Below are positions 36,563 to 45,026 of a stretch of 64,000 nucleotides of DNA, piece by piece. The DNA is taken from NCBI RefSeq assembly GCF_001426505.1, contig NZ_LMEV01000001.1:1-64000 (forward strand). The letters run 5' to 3'. This DNA is from Variovorax sp. Root473 (GTDB lineage: Bacteria > Pseudomonadota > Gammaproteobacteria > Burkholderiales > Burkholderiaceae_C). The notes under the pieces were generated by a model. That model was not told where the DNA came from. It was given only the letters and a program-made list of their open reading frames with translations, and searched no databases. How positions within the stretch are numbered: the stretch's first letter is position 1; every line of letters starts with the position of its first letter. The position numbers and the translations under genes were made by a program.

Positions 36563-37116
36563 GCCGAGGGTGCCTTGTGGAATTGGGGAAAGTAGGTCCG
36601 GACGACATCGCCATCCAGCCGCAGGGCATGGCAACCGCCCAGCGGCGTCTGGCGTTGCTCGCTGGCGCGCGCATTCTGCTGGGCAAAGCTGCCATCGGCC
36701 CAGAACAGCTGGAAGGCAGTGCTCGCCATCAGCGGCAGAAGTTCCGTGATGTGGGTGCAGCCGGCAATGCCCCGGAACAGGCGCTTCACCTGCTGGGTGA
36801 AGCCCGGTTCGATGCGCAGGCCAATCAACTGGCGATAGACAGTCTCCACGCCCGCGCATGTGGCATAGGGTGTGTGCTCGCTGAATGCCGTCGCATCCAC
36901 GATTTCGCGCTGCGCGTTGATCACGAGGCGCACCCGCATCTGGTGAATGGGCTGCAAGGCCGGAACCACCCGATTCACCAGCTGCAGCGGCATGGGCTTG
37001 GTGTCGATCAGTGTGGCTTCCAGTTCAAGCAATCCATCCTCGCGCCGGAAACCTTCGCAGTGGATGCGACGCGAATGCAGCGACGTTCGTGCAGAGGGAG
37101 GCGGCGCGTGGGTCAT
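36559..37116 (-). CDS. DUF2889 family protein
   Basis: 185 residues. [25 protein letters not shown] at 16-40 (in two adjacent blocks), a central [20 protein letters not shown] and [18 protein letters not shown] are the conserved blocks of DUF2889, a family of unknown function often found in CoA-ester catabolic clusters. The small compact size and absence of signal peptide suggest a cytoplasmic protein. It overlaps both neighbours by four bases (racemase upstream, crotonase downstream), so it is cotranslated with them and very likely part of the same pathway. No catalytic residues can be assigned. Confidence 0.82.
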   Translation of the reverse strand: MTHAPPPSARTSLHSRRIHCEGFRREDGLLELEATLIDTKPMPLQLVNRVVPALQPIHQMRVRLVINAQREIVDATAFSEHTPYATCAGVETVYRQLIGLRIEPGFTQQVKRLFRGIAGCTHITELLPLMASTAFQLFWADGSFAQQNARASEQRQTPLGGCHALRLDGDVVRTYFPQFHKAPSA

Positions 37117-38285
37117 GCAAAGGCACCCGCGATATGAATGACGCCGGCCTCTTGAAGCGCACGGATGTCCTCGGGCCCCAACCCCGCGTGCGCGAGCAGT
37201 TCACCCGTGTGCGCCCCGACGGTCGGCGCAGGCGGCGGGAGCTCCGACGGCGTTCGATCGAATCGCGGCGCGGGTGCCGGCTGGCTGACGCCCTGCGGCG
37301 CGACGAAGGTCCCGCGTGCCTGGTTGTGCGGGTGCAGGGGTGCCTCGGCCATCGACAACACCGGGGCGAAACAGGCATCGCTGCCTTCCAGCAGCGCGCA
37401 CCACTCGTCACGCGTGCGCTGGCGCATCACGCCTTCGAGCTTGCTTCGCAGCGCGGGCCATTCCTCTGGCGTCCACTGATGCTGAAACTGCGGATCGTCG
37501 ATGCCGCACACCGCGAGCAGTTGCTTGTAGAACTGCGGCTCGATGGCACCGATCGACACATAGCGTCCATCGGCGCATTCATAGGTGCCGTAGAAATGCG
37601 CCGCGCCGTCCAGGAAATTGCTCTGCCGCTGGTCTTGCCAGAAGCCCTTGGTCATGAGCCCGTATGGCGCGGCCATCAGCAGCGCCGCACCGTCAGTCAT
37701 CGCGGCATCGACCACCTGCCCTTTGCCGGAGCGTTGCGCCTCGGCCAGCGCGGCCAGCACGCCCACGACCAGCAGCATGCCGCCACCGCCGTAGTCGCCC
37801 ACCAGGTTCAGCGGTGGCGCGGGAGGCCGGTCAGCCTCGCCCATGGCGTGGAGCGCGCCCGACAGGGAGATGTAGTTGATGTCATGGCCGGCCGCCTGTG
37901 CCAGCGGCCCGGTCTGGCCCCACCCGGTCATGCGCCCGTAGATCAGTCGCGGATTGCGCGCATGGCACACCGACGGGCCCAACCCGAGCTTTTCCGCCAC
38001 ACCGGGGCGAAACCCTTCCACCAGGATGTCGGCACGCGCCATCAGCCGAAGCACCGCCTCGACACCGCGCGGGTCCTTCATGTTCACCGACACGGAGCGC
38101 CGGCCGCGGTCGACGATGCTGTCGTTGCGCATCAGGTCTTCCAGTCCACCTTTGGAAGGTGGCCCTGGCAGGCGATCGATCCGAATGACGGTGGCGCCCA
38201 GGTCGGCCAACATCATGCAGGCGAACGGACCCGGGCCGATGCCTGCCAGCTCAATGACGGTGACGTGAGAGAGGGGTCCGGGCAT
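37113..38285 (-). CDS. Alpha-methylacyl-CoA racemase (CaiB/BaiF family)
   Basis: 390 residues. The three catalytic residues of alpha-methylacyl-CoA racemase can be placed: His134 in [17 protein letters not shown], Asp164 in VGDYGGGGM and Glu249 in GAIEPQFY. Their spacing (30 and 115) equals that of the Mycobacterium tuberculosis enzyme MCR (H126, D156, E241), so racemase rather than CoA transferase is well supported. It interconverts (2R)- and (2S)-2-methylacyl-CoA so that the stereospecific dehydrogenase encoded two genes upstream can act. This implies 2-methyl-branched substrates: terpenoid, isoprenoid or sterol side-chain acids. Confidence 0.92.
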   Translation of the reverse strand: MPGPLSHVTVIELAGIGPGPFACMMLADLGATVIRIDRLPGPPSKGGLEDLMRNDSIVDRGRRSVSVNMKDPRGVEAVLRLMARADILVEGFRPGVAEKLGLGPSVCHARNPRLIYGRMTGWGQTGPLAQAAGHDINYISLSGALHAMGEADRPPAPPLNLVGDYGGGGMLLVVGVLAALAEAQRSGKGQVVDAAMTDGAALLMAAPYGLMTKGFWQDQRQSNFLDGAAHFYGTYECADGRYVSIGAIEPQFYKQLLAVCGIDDPQFQHQWTPEEWPALRSKLEGVMRQRTRDEWCALLEGSDACFAPVLSMAEAPLHPHNQARGTFVAPQGVSQPAPAPRFDRTPSELPPPAPTVGAHTGELLAHAGLGPEDIRALQEAGVIHIAGAFA

Positions 38286-38321
38286 GCGGTCGCTTTCGAA
38301 AAGGAGGGATGGGCGAGGGTT

Positions 38322-38996
38322 TCATGCGCCGCCTTGATGGTCGCGCCACAGCGTCGACGGGTAGTAGCCGGTCCAGTCGGCCTCGATGCGTTGCAAGGGC
38401 ACGTCCGACCAGATGCCGTGGTCGCGCAGGTACTCCATGTGCACCGATCCGTCGGCCTTGAACTGCTGGAGCACCGCGTCCTGCGTACCATCGAATTCGG
38501 TCGGTGGCACGCCCATCAGCGCGCACAGTTCCTTGTTGAATGCGGGCACGGCCTTCACCCAGCGCCCGCCCAGGTAGAGTGCGGCCCAGCCGTGGTGCAT
38601 GAACACTTCGCGCCCGCCCATGGCCTGCTGCATCTTCGGCGTGCTGAAATGATTGACCACGTCCGACAGGCCGATCGCCGCCGGAATGCCTGCGCAGCGC
38701 GCCGCGGCCGCAAGCAGCGCCGCCTTCGGGATGCAGAAGGCCGCGCCCTCCGCCACCACGGTGCTGGCCCGCAAGCCCTCGGGCGTCAACCGCACGTTGC
38801 CCGCGTCATAGCGGACCTGGTCGCGCACCGCGTAGAACAGGCGAACGGCCTTCTGCGTCGCGGTCGTCGCGTCCCCGATGACATCGGCCACGAACCGGGC
38901 CACCGCTGGTGCGCCGAAATCCAGAAACGCCGTGGCCGCCAGGTAGCGGTCACCCGGCTCGGGCCATCCGTAGGGGGTGAATTCCATCGCGCTCAT
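38322..38996 (-). CDS. Transglutaminase-like (cysteine protease fold) protein
   Basis: 224 residues, no signal peptide. Cys88 (AAFCIPKAALLAAAARCAGIPA, in part) is the expected nucleophile, with a double histidine at 134-135 in FMHHGWAALYLGGRWVKAVPAFN; the acidic member of the triad is not obvious where WVKAVPAF stands in place of a W-x-x-x-D. It sits between the acyl-CoA dehydrogenase (six bases) and racemase genes and so belongs to the operon. Members act as proteases, amidases or amine transferases; in a CoA-ester operon, hydrolysis of an amide conjugate or of a thioester is conceivable but unproven. Confidence 0.8.
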   Translation of the reverse strand: MSAMEFTPYGWPEPGDRYLAATAFLDFGAPAVARFVADVIGDATTATQKAVRLFYAVRDQVRYDAGNVRLTPEGLRASTVVAEGAAFCIPKAALLAAAARCAGIPAAIGLSDVVNHFSTPKMQQAMGGREVFMHHGWAALYLGGRWVKAVPAFNKELCALMGVPPTEFDGTQDAVLQQFKADGSVHMEYLRDHGIWSDVPLQRIEADWTGYYPSTLWRDHQGGA

Positions 38997-39002
38997 CGCT
39001 GC

Positions 39003-40166
39003 TCACATGCGCTTGGCAACTTCTTCGAGCATCACCTCGGTAGCGCCACCGCCGATGGTCAGGATGCGGGCGTCGCGCGCCATGCGCTCCACCGGTGTGC
39101 CGATGATGAAGCCTGTGCCGCCATGCAGCTGCAGGCAGGTGTGCACCACCTCCTGGAGCGTCTCCGCCGCGAAGGCCTTGAGCATCGACACTTCGCGCAC
39201 GGTGTCCTTGCCCTCGGCGATCATCTGCGCGCATTGGTAGGTGAGCGCACGCGCCGCTGCGGCCTTGGACGCGACCCAGGAGAGCTTGTTGCGCACCACC
39301 TGCTGGTCCCACAGCGTCTTGCCGAACGCCTGGCGCTGGCGCACGTAGTCCACCGTCAGTTCGATGGCGCGGGCACAGGTGCCCGAGACCAGCGCACCCA
39401 CCACCAGCCGCTCGTTCTGGAACGTGCTCATGATGTAGTAGAAGCCCTTGCCCTCCTCGCCCAACAGCGCATCGGGTGCCAGCTTCATGTCGTCGAAGAA
39501 CAGCTCGGCGGTGTCGGACGAGCGCCAGCCATGCTTGTCGAACTGGCGCGCCACCTTCAGGCCGGGGTTGTCCTTGTCGACGATGAACAGCGAGATGCCT
39601 CGGCTGCCCTTGGCATCGGGATCGGTGCGGGCGGCCACGATGAAGATGTCGCCGTACACGCCGTTGGTGATGAAGGTCTTGGAACCGTTGACCACCCAAC
39701 CGCCATCGGGCGTGCGCTGCGCGCGCGTCTTCAGGCCCGCGACGTCCGAGCCCGCATTCGGCTCAGTGACGCACACGGCGCCCACCTTTTCTCCCGCGCA
39801 GGCCGCGGGAAGGTATTTGAGTTTCTGCTCGTGCGTGCCGCGGTGCGCGATGTGACCAATCGACATGTCGCTGTGCACCGTGAGCGCCGAGGCCACGCCG
39901 CCGTAACCGGAGCGTGCCAGCTCTTCCCCCAGAACCACGGAGGCCAACGGGCCCATGCCGCCGCCGCCGTATTCGACCGGATGGCGCATCCCGAGGAAGC
40001 CGAGCTGGCCGAGATCGCGGAACAGCTCGCGTGGGATTTCTCCCGAGACCTCCCAGGCATCGGCGCACGGAACGATGCGCTCGCGGACAAAGCGGCGCAC
40101 TTGCTCGCGCACCATGCGCAGGTCTTCGTCGAGAAGGTCGGGCTCCAGAAATTCGAATTCGGTCAT
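39003..40166 (-). CDS. Acyl-CoA dehydrogenase (catalytic Glu in helix G)
   Basis: 387 residues from ATG 40166 (MTEFEFLEPDLLDEDLRM). Motifs VCVTEPNAGSDVAG near 131-144, KTFITNGVYGDIF near 163, LHGGTGFIIGTPVERMARDAR. As in the other dehydrogenase here, the usual Glu position reads IGGGATEV, while Glu252 in FQNERLVVGALVSG fits the isovaleryl/long-chain subgroup. With a methylacyl-CoA racemase in the operon it is probably a 2-methylacyl- or other branched-chain dehydrogenase. First gene of the operon, divergent from a TetR regulator with operator B1 between. An in-frame upstream ATG at 40217 would enter the promoter. Confidence 0.93.
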   Translation of the reverse strand: MTEFEFLEPDLLDEDLRMVREQVRRFVRERIVPCADAWEVSGEIPRELFRDLGQLGFLGMRHPVEYGGGGMGPLASVVLGEELARSGYGGVASALTVHSDMSIGHIAHRGTHEQKLKYLPAACAGEKVGAVCVTEPNAGSDVAGLKTRAQRTPDGGWVVNGSKTFITNGVYGDIFIVAARTDPDAKGSRGISLFIVDKDNPGLKVARQFDKHGWRSSDTAELFFDDMKLAPDALLGEEGKGFYYIMSTFQNERLVVGALVSGTCARAIELTVDYVRQRQAFGKTLWDQQVVRNKLSWVASKAAAARALTYQCAQMIAEGKDTVREVSMLKAFAAETLQEVVHTCLQLHGGTGFIIGTPVERMARDARILTIGGGATEVMLEEVAKRM

Positions 40167-40221
40167 GGAAGTGGATGCAGTGAAGGATTCAGTTCGAAGA
40201 ACAAGCGCGCCCATCAATTAA

Positions 40222-40241
40222 TAGTCCGGCACGTCGGTTTA
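40222..40241. promoter_or_regulatory. TetR-type operator B1 in the acyl-CoA dehydrogenase / tetR divergent promoter
   Basis: TAGTCCGGCACGTCGGTTTA, the least perfect of four copies of TAGACCG-N6-CGGTCTA (others 41062-41081, 56028-56047, 59130-59149). It lies 56 bp upstream of the dehydrogenase start and 67 bp before the tetR start. Both strands have A/T-rich -10-like stretches flanking it (TATTTT and TATTAA). A second, unrelated repeat, GCAAGC-AGC-GCTTGC, is at 40266-40280. Confidence 0.72.
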
Positions 40242-40307
40242 TTTTAATGACGCAATCGACTCTGTGCAAGCAGCGCTTGCTACACTTCGCGCCCCAAGGA
40301 GGACCGC

Positions 40308-40901
40308 ATGCCGCGCGTACGTTCAGACGACTATGAATCCAAGAGCCAGGCCATCATGGACTGTGCTGCCGCCCTTTTCGCCAAGGAGGGCTACCCCGCG
40401 GCGAAGATGCAGGACGTGGCCAAGGCATGCGGGGCGACCAAGTCGATGCTCTACCACTACTTCCCGGCGAAAGACGATCTGCTGTTTGCGATGCTGCAGG
40501 AGCATCTGCAGCGGCTGATCGCGGCCCTGGAAGAAGCGCTGACCGGCAAGGGAAAACCGGGCGAACGGATGCAGCGGCTGGTCCAGGCCTACATGCAGAA
40601 GTCGGTCCAGTCGCGCCGCCGCCACATGGTCGCGATGAGCGATGTGAAGTTCCTTCCCAAGGCCAAGCAGGCGCCGCTCATTGCGCTGCAGCGCCAGCTG
40701 GCGGAACTCGTTGCGGGCTTGCTGCGGGAGCTGAACCCGCACCTGGCCGACCACCTGTACAAGCCCTACACCATGATGCTGGTGGGCATGCTCAACTGGA
40801 CCGACTTCTGGTATTCGTCCACTGGCCCAGTGAAGCCCCAGGAACTGTGCGACCGTATGGCGCGCCTGTTTCTCCATGGCTTCATCGCTGAGAAGGGTTA
40901 A
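40308..40901 (+). CDS. TetR-family transcriptional regulator, copy A
   Basis: 197 residues after a strong AAGGAGGA. The N-terminal helix-turn-helix reads AAALFAKEGYPAAKMQDVAKACGATKSMLYHYFPAKDDLL over about residues 15-55; the rest is an all-helical ligand domain. It closely resembles copy B at 59251-59874 (RVRSDDY versus RVRADDY starts, ACGA-KS-LYHYF helix), so they are paralogues with probably overlapping DNA targets. TetR proteins in such clusters are usually derepressed by an acyl-CoA or free acid. Divergent from the branched acyl-CoA dehydrogenase operon and upstream of the TRAP operon; operators B1 and B2 flank the gene. Confidence 0.93.
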   Translation: MPRVRSDDYESKSQAIMDCAAALFAKEGYPAAKMQDVAKACGATKSMLYHYFPAKDDLLFAMLQEHLQRLIAALEEALTGKGKPGERMQRLVQAYMQKSVQSRRRHMVAMSDVKFLPKAKQAPLIALQRQLAELVAGLLRELNPHLADHLYKPYTMMLVGMLNWTDFWYSSTGPVKPQELCDRMARLFLHGFIAEKG

Positions 40902-41056
40902 GGGACGCGTCCTCCCTGCTTCGGGCCGACGACGCCACCCGCTCGGTACTGCGCGCGCAAGTCGGCCTCGCTGCTTGAGGCTTTCCATCCAGAGATTCTT
41001 CGGTAGGAAAAAATCGGAAGCGGCGTCCAGCGCAATCACTTCGCGCCTCCACCCGC

Positions 41057-41085
41057 TTGCATAGACCGCCGCGTCGGTCTATTAT
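41057..41085 (+). promoter_or_regulatory. TRAP-operon promoter with TetR-type operator B2 in the spacer
   Basis: -35 TTGCAT (41057-41062), 17-bp spacer, -10 TATTAT (41080-41085). The palindrome TAGACCGCCGCGTCGGTCTA occupies 41062-41081, so a bound repressor would cover the spacer and exclude RNA polymerase. It is 72 bp upstream of the dctP-like start. The rest of the 255-bp gap holds GGACGCGTCC near 40909 and nothing else clear. Confidence 0.8.
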
Positions 41086-41156
41086 TATTTCTCACCACGC
41101 AGTTGCGTTCTCACGCCCGACGGGTGACCCCGAAAACCATCAGAGACAAACAAACC

Positions 41157-42188
41157 ATGATTTCCCACACCCGCCGCATCTTTGGCGTCGTGGCGCTGGC
41201 CGGCGCCTTCGCGGCATCCGTCCCCGCCATCGCCCAGACCACTGTGATCAAGTACTCCAACTGGCTTCCGGCCGGCCAGGCCATGCGCATGGAGGTCATC
41301 GAGCCGTGGATTGCCGAGGTCGCGAAAGTAACTGCCGGCCGCGTGAAGATCGACACCCTGCCCAAGGTGGTGGGCACACTGCCCGCGCAGTTCGACGTGG
41401 CGCGCGACGGACAAGCCGATCTCGTGGTGTTCATTCCCGGCTACACGCCCAACCGCTTTGACGTGCTCGAGGGACTGCAGATGCCGTTCGTGAGCGACAA
41501 CCCGGAAATCCTCGCTCCCGTCGCCGACCGCTTCTTTCGCAAGCACCTGGCCAGCTACGGCGAATTCAAGGGCGTGTACCCGCTGTCGGTCTACGTGGTC
41601 TCGCCCGGCCAGCTGTTCAACTCCAAGCGCGCGCTGCGCAGCGTGGACGACTTCAAGGGTCTGAAGATCCGCAGTCCGCAGGCCAGCGCTACGCAGGCGC
41701 TGCAGTTGCTGGGCGCGGTACCGGTGAGCAAGCCCGTGAGCGAGACCTATGAGCTGATGTCGTCGGGCGTGCTGGACGGCACTCTGATGCCGCCAGAGTC
41801 CATTCCAGCCTTCAAGCTCAACGAGCTGGTGCCCTACGCCACCATCGTGCCAGGTGCGATCTACAACACCGTGCTGGTGCTCGGCATCAACGAAGACAAG
41901 TGGAAGTCCCTGCGCGCCGAGGACCGCGAAGCCATCATGCGCATCAGCGGCGACGCTTTCGCCACCAAGATCGGGGCCGCCTACGCCAAGGGCGACCGCG
42001 CTGCCTTCGACGGCTTGCGCAAGGCAGGCAAGAGCGTGGAGACGGCACCGCCCGCGCTGGTCGCTGAAATGAAGAAGGTGCTCGCACCAGTCGAGAAGGA
42101 CTGGGTTGAGAAGGCCAAGAAGAAGGGCGTTGCCGATCCGCAGAAGCTCTTGGACCAGCTGCGTGCCGACGTGGCCGCCGGGAAATAA
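41157..42188 (+). CDS. dctP: TRAP transporter substrate-binding protein (DctP family)
   Basis: 343 residues from ATG 41157 (MISHTRRIFGVVALAGAF...AIAQ, Sec signal peptide). DctP-family features follow: SNWLPAGQAMRMEVIEPW, TPNRFDVLEGLQMPFVSDNPE, the conserved arginine region SLRSVDDFKGLKIRSPQASATQAL (here ALRSVDDFKGLKIR), and a basic C-terminal helix (EKAKKKGVADPQKLLDQL). It binds a carboxylate in the periplasm and passes it to the DctQM membrane pair, driven by an ion gradient. First gene of the TRAP, kinase, partner, DUF7064-like, ligase operon. Confidence 0.93.
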   Translation: MISHTRRIFGVVALAGAFAASVPAIAQTTVIKYSNWLPAGQAMRMEVIEPWIAEVAKVTAGRVKIDTLPKVVGTLPAQFDVARDGQADLVVFIPGYTPNRFDVLEGLQMPFVSDNPEILAPVADRFFRKHLASYGEFKGVYPLSVYVVSPGQLFNSKRALRSVDDFKGLKIRSPQASATQALQLLGAVPVSKPVSETYELMSSGVLDGTLMPPESIPAFKLNELVPYATIVPGAIYNTVLVLGINEDKWKSLRAEDREAIMRISGDAFATKIGAAYAKGDRAAFDGLRKAGKSVETAPPALVAEMKKVLAPVEKDWVEKAKKKGVADPQKLLDQLRADVAAGK

Positions 42189-42191
42189 GCG

Positions 42192-42674
42192 ATGGCGCAA
42201 GGAAAGATCGAGCGCGGGCTCACGGCCGCGGGCACGCTGGCCTTGCTGGCCTTGATGCTCATCGTTTTCATCGACGTGCTGGGCCGCAACCTCTTCAACA
42301 GCCCCTTGCTGTGGGGAACGGAGCTCGCGGAAGTGATGCTCGCTCTGATGGTGTTCGCGCTCTATCCGGTCCTGGCACGGCGCGGTGGCCACATCGTGGT
42401 CGACCTGATTCCGGTGGCGCGCGCTGCGCGAACGGCTCAGCGCGTGCTGTCCGGCGTGGTCGGGGCCTTGTTGTTCGGCCTGCTCACCTGGTGTTGCGGG
42501 CGGCAGGCCCTGCGCTCGGCCGAGTTCGGCGATGCCTCGGCCCTGCTCGGAATCCCCACGGCCTGGGTGCTGTGGTGCATGGCCGGGCTCGCCGCCTTGA
42601 GCGCCCTGATCTTCGTCGCACACGCGCTCGGCGTCTGGCGCGAAGAAGCGTCACCCACCGGTCTGGGAGGCTGA
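42192..42674 (+). CDS. dctQ: TRAP transporter small permease (DctQ family)
   Basis: 160 residues with four membrane segments: LTAAGTLALLALMLIVFIDV, LAEVMLALMVFALYPVLA, RVLSGVVGALLFGLLTW and WVLWCMAGLAALSALIFV. The RRGGHIVVDLI between helices two and three is the typical DctQ loop. It is the obligate small partner of the DctM channel. The start is three bases after the dctP-like stop, and the stop is one base before the dctM-like start, which has GGGAGG upstream. Confidence 0.92.
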   Translation: MAQGKIERGLTAAGTLALLALMLIVFIDVLGRNLFNSPLLWGTELAEVMLALMVFALYPVLARRGGHIVVDLIPVARAARTAQRVLSGVVGALLFGLLTWCCGRQALRSAEFGDASALLGIPTAWVLWCMAGLAALSALIFVAHALGVWREEASPTGLGG

Positions 42675-42675
42675 G

Positions 42676-43983
42676 ATGCTCGCGATCTCCATCGGCTTTC
42701 TGATCGCCTTCGCGCTGATCCTCCTGCAAGTGCCGATCGCCACCGCCCTCGGGCTGGTGGGCTTCGGTGGGGTGCTTGTACTCAACGGCTGGACGCCCGC
42801 GATCAGCATGGTCGCCACCATCACGCGCGACAGCACCCTGGTCTACACGCTCATCGTACTGCCGCTGTTCGTCCTGATGGGCAACCTCGTGGCGGGCGCC
42901 GGCATTTCGGGTGACCTGTTCCGCGCTGCGCAGGCCCTGATCGGGCGGCGCCGCGGCGGTGTGGCGATGGCCACCGTGGTCGCCTGCGGCAGCTTTGGCG
43001 CCATCTGTGGCTCCAGTGTGGCGACGGCGGCCACCATGGGGAAGGTCGCCATCCCCGAAATGCGCCGCCTCGGCTATGGCGACAAGCTGGCCTCCGCCGC
43101 TGTTGCCGCAGGCGGCACGCTGGGCATTCTGATCCCGCCCTCGGTGATCATGGTGGTCTACGGCGTGGCCACGCAGACCCACATCGGCATGTTGTTCGCG
43201 GCCGGCATCGTGCCGGGCCTCGTGGCCGTCATCGGGTACATGATCGCGGTTCGCTACATGGTTTGGCGCGACCCGTCGCAAGCGCCCCCGAGCACGGAGC
43301 GCATGAAGATGGACGGGCGCTCGCTGCTGCGCACCCTGTGGCCCGTGGCCGCGATCTTCGGCATCGTCATGGGCGGAATCTATGGCGGCCTGTTCACCTC
43401 GGTGGAAGCCTCGGGCATCGGCGCGGCGGCAGCGCTGCTGTTCGCGCTCACGCGGCGCAATCTCACGCTGGCGCAAATCCGTGAGATCTTCGCCGACAGC
43501 ACGCGCACCTCGGCGATGATGTTTGCCATCATCCTGGGCGCGGCGCTGTTCGGCGAGTTCGTGAACATCACGGGTGTCCATGAAGGCCTGCTGGCGCTGG
43601 TCCAAGGCAGTGGCCTGCCGCCCTTCGGCGTCATCATGGTGATGATCGCGATCTACCTGGTGCTCGGCTGCGTGCTCGAGAGCCTGTCGATGATCCTGCT
43701 CACCGTGCCCATCTTCTTTCCCATCGTGCTCTCGCTGGGTTTCGACCCGGTGTGGTTCGGCATCCTGATCGTGGTGGTGGTCGAGATCGGTCTCATCACG
43801 CCCCCGATCGGCGTCAACCTGTTCGTGATCCGTTCGGTCACGCCCGACATCGCCATGGGCTCGATCGTGCGCGGCGTGTTGCCTTTTATCGTGGCCGACC
43901 TGCTGCGCGTGATGCTGATCGCTTCGGTGCCGGCGTTGAGCCTGTGGCTGCCCAATCTGTTGTTCAAGAGCGCCGGTGGATGA
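42676..43983 (+). CDS. dctM: TRAP transporter large permease (DctM family)
   Basis: 435 residues, about eleven to twelve hydrophobic segments. DctM hallmarks are visible: PLFVLMGNLVAGAGIS, CGSFGAICGSSVATAATMGKVAIPEM and AAGGTLGILIPPSVIMVVYG in the first half; a repeat-related second half ends with ITPPIGVNLFVIRSV. It carries substrate across the inner membrane with cotransported ions, probably sodium. The stop overlaps the kinase start by four bases (ATGA), so transport and phosphorylation are produced together, which supports a shared substrate. Confidence 0.95.
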   Translation: MLAISIGFLIAFALILLQVPIATALGLVGFGGVLVLNGWTPAISMVATITRDSTLVYTLIVLPLFVLMGNLVAGAGISGDLFRAAQALIGRRRGGVAMATVVACGSFGAICGSSVATAATMGKVAIPEMRRLGYGDKLASAAVAAGGTLGILIPPSVIMVVYGVATQTHIGMLFAAGIVPGLVAVIGYMIAVRYMVWRDPSQAPPSTERMKMDGRSLLRTLWPVAAIFGIVMGGIYGGLFTSVEASGIGAAAALLFALTRRNLTLAQIREIFADSTRTSAMMFAIILGAALFGEFVNITGVHEGLLALVQGSGLPPFGVIMVMIAIYLVLGCVLESLSMILLTVPIFFPIVLSLGFDPVWFGILIVVVVEIGLITPPIGVNLFVIRSVTPDIAMGSIVRGVLPFIVADLLRVMLIASVPALSLWLPNLLFKSAGG

Positions 43984-45026
43984 GCGAATCCAGACTTGAC
44001 CTTTCCACAGACGCCTTGAGTGAACGACTCGGCGCCTTTTTTTCACAAGCCTTGCAGCGCCCGCTGCGGCTGGACGGTTGGCGCCGCTTCCCTGCAGGCT
44101 TCTCCTGGATCACGGTGGGCTTCACGGCCACACCACAAGACGGTGGCCAGGCCCTGGAATTGATCCTGCGCATCGGCGACCCGCGTGGCCTGCTCGCGCC
44201 CTACCAGGCCGAGCCCGAATACCGTGCGCTGGAGGCGCTGCAGGGCAATGCGGCGCTGCCGGTGCCGCGCGTCTTCGCCTTCAGCGACGACCCCGCCGTG
44301 ATCGGCGCGCCCTTCTTGGTGACCGGGCGCGTGATGGGCGACACGCCCATGCCCTGGAAAGGCGCGGCGGAGGCGCGCGGCGAGGCGCACAACGCCAGCC
44401 TGGCATCCGACTTCGTGAGTGCGCTTGCCGCGCTTCATCAGGTGGACTGGCAAAACACGGCGCTCAAGCGCCTGTGGGGCACGGTGAGCGAAGACTCGGT
44501 GGCGCGCGACCAGGTTCTGTACTGGTGGCGCCACGCCGGCTTCGCCGATGACGCGTCGCAGGCGCCGGCGCAACTGCACCATGCCATGCGCTGGCTGCTG
44601 CGCCACGCGCCCAAGGCGCCGCGGGTGGTGATCGTTCACGGCGACTACCGCGTGGGCAATTTTCTGCAGCAAGACGGGCGCATCACGGCCGTGCTCGACT
44701 GGGAGCTGGTGCACCCGGGCGACCCGCATGAAGATCTGGCCTGGGGTGCGCTGCGCATCTTCTCGGGCGGCACGGGGCGGGTCGGCGGCCTCATGGAGCG
44801 CGCGGCGTTCTTCGAGGCCTACGCGAAGCAGACGGGCCTCATCCTGGATCCGCAGGCGCTGCACTACTACGAGGTGCTGGGCCTGTTCAAGAGCGCGTCC
44901 ATGCTGCTGAGCGCGGCACACCGTGTGGACAGTGGCCGCGGACACGACGTGCGCATGGCCTCCATGGGCTTTCAGGTGGCGTCGACGCTGCTGGAGCTCA
45001 ATCGCCTGATTTCGGAGGCCGCATGA
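43980..45026 (+). CDS. Acyl-CoA-type kinase (APH fold, LvaA/ACAD10-like)
   Basis: 348 residues from ATG 43980 (MSESRLDLSTDALSERLGAFF). The kinase motifs are VHGDYRVGNFL near 219-227 and LDWELVHPGDPHEDLAWG just after, the Brenner catalytic loop and the metal-binding Asp of the aminoglycoside-phosphotransferase superfamily. It is shorter than the fused kinase at 13912-15318 and has no DUF6285-like tail; instead a separate 151-residue protein is encoded next, with a four-base overlap. By analogy with LvaA (4-hydroxyvaleryl-CoA) and ACAD10/11 (4-hydroxyacyl-CoA) it may phosphorylate a hydroxyacyl-CoA derived from the TRAP substrate. True aminoglycoside resistance is very unlikely in this setting. 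Confidence 0.85.
   Translation: MSESRLDLSTDALSERLGAFFSQALQRPLRLDGWRRFPAGFSWITVGFTATPQDGGQALELILRIGDPRGLLAPYQAEPEYRALEALQGNAALPVPRVFAFSDDPAVIGAPFLVTGRVMGDTPMPWKGAAEARGEAHNASLASDFVSALAALHQVDWQNTALKRLWGTVSEDSVARDQVLYWWRHAGFADDASQAPAQLHHAMRWLLRHAPKAPRVVIVHGDYRVGNFLQQDGRITAVLDWELVHPGDPHEDLAWGALRIFSGGTGRVGGLMERAAFFEAYAKQTGLILDPQALHYYEVLGLFKSASMLLSAAHRVDSGRGHDVRMASMGFQVASTLLELNRLISEAA

Noticed and set aside
33510..36695. A 1061-codon minus-strand frame suggesting a permease fused to a large N-terminal protein
   Set aside because: Only the part below 34586 has LivM character; the rest covers livH and the racemase-operon end in another frame and crosses a terminator and a promoter.
37113..38285. Formyl-CoA or carnitine CoA transferase assignment for the CaiB/BaiF protein
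   Set aside because: The His-Asp-Glu set with MCR spacing is specific to alpha-methylacyl-CoA racemase; CoA transferases have a catalytic Asp in a different motif.
37011..40247. A 1078-codon plus-strand frame across the racemase operon
   Set aside because: It lies opposite five clear minus-strand genes with intact catalytic motifs and shows only low-complexity Arg/His/Ala composition.
43980..45026. Aminoglycoside resistance gene
   Set aside because: The kinase fold is shared, but the genomic context (TRAP transporter, CoA ligase, DUF7064-like gene) and LvaA/ACAD10-like motifs point to acyl-CoA or small-acid phosphorylation.
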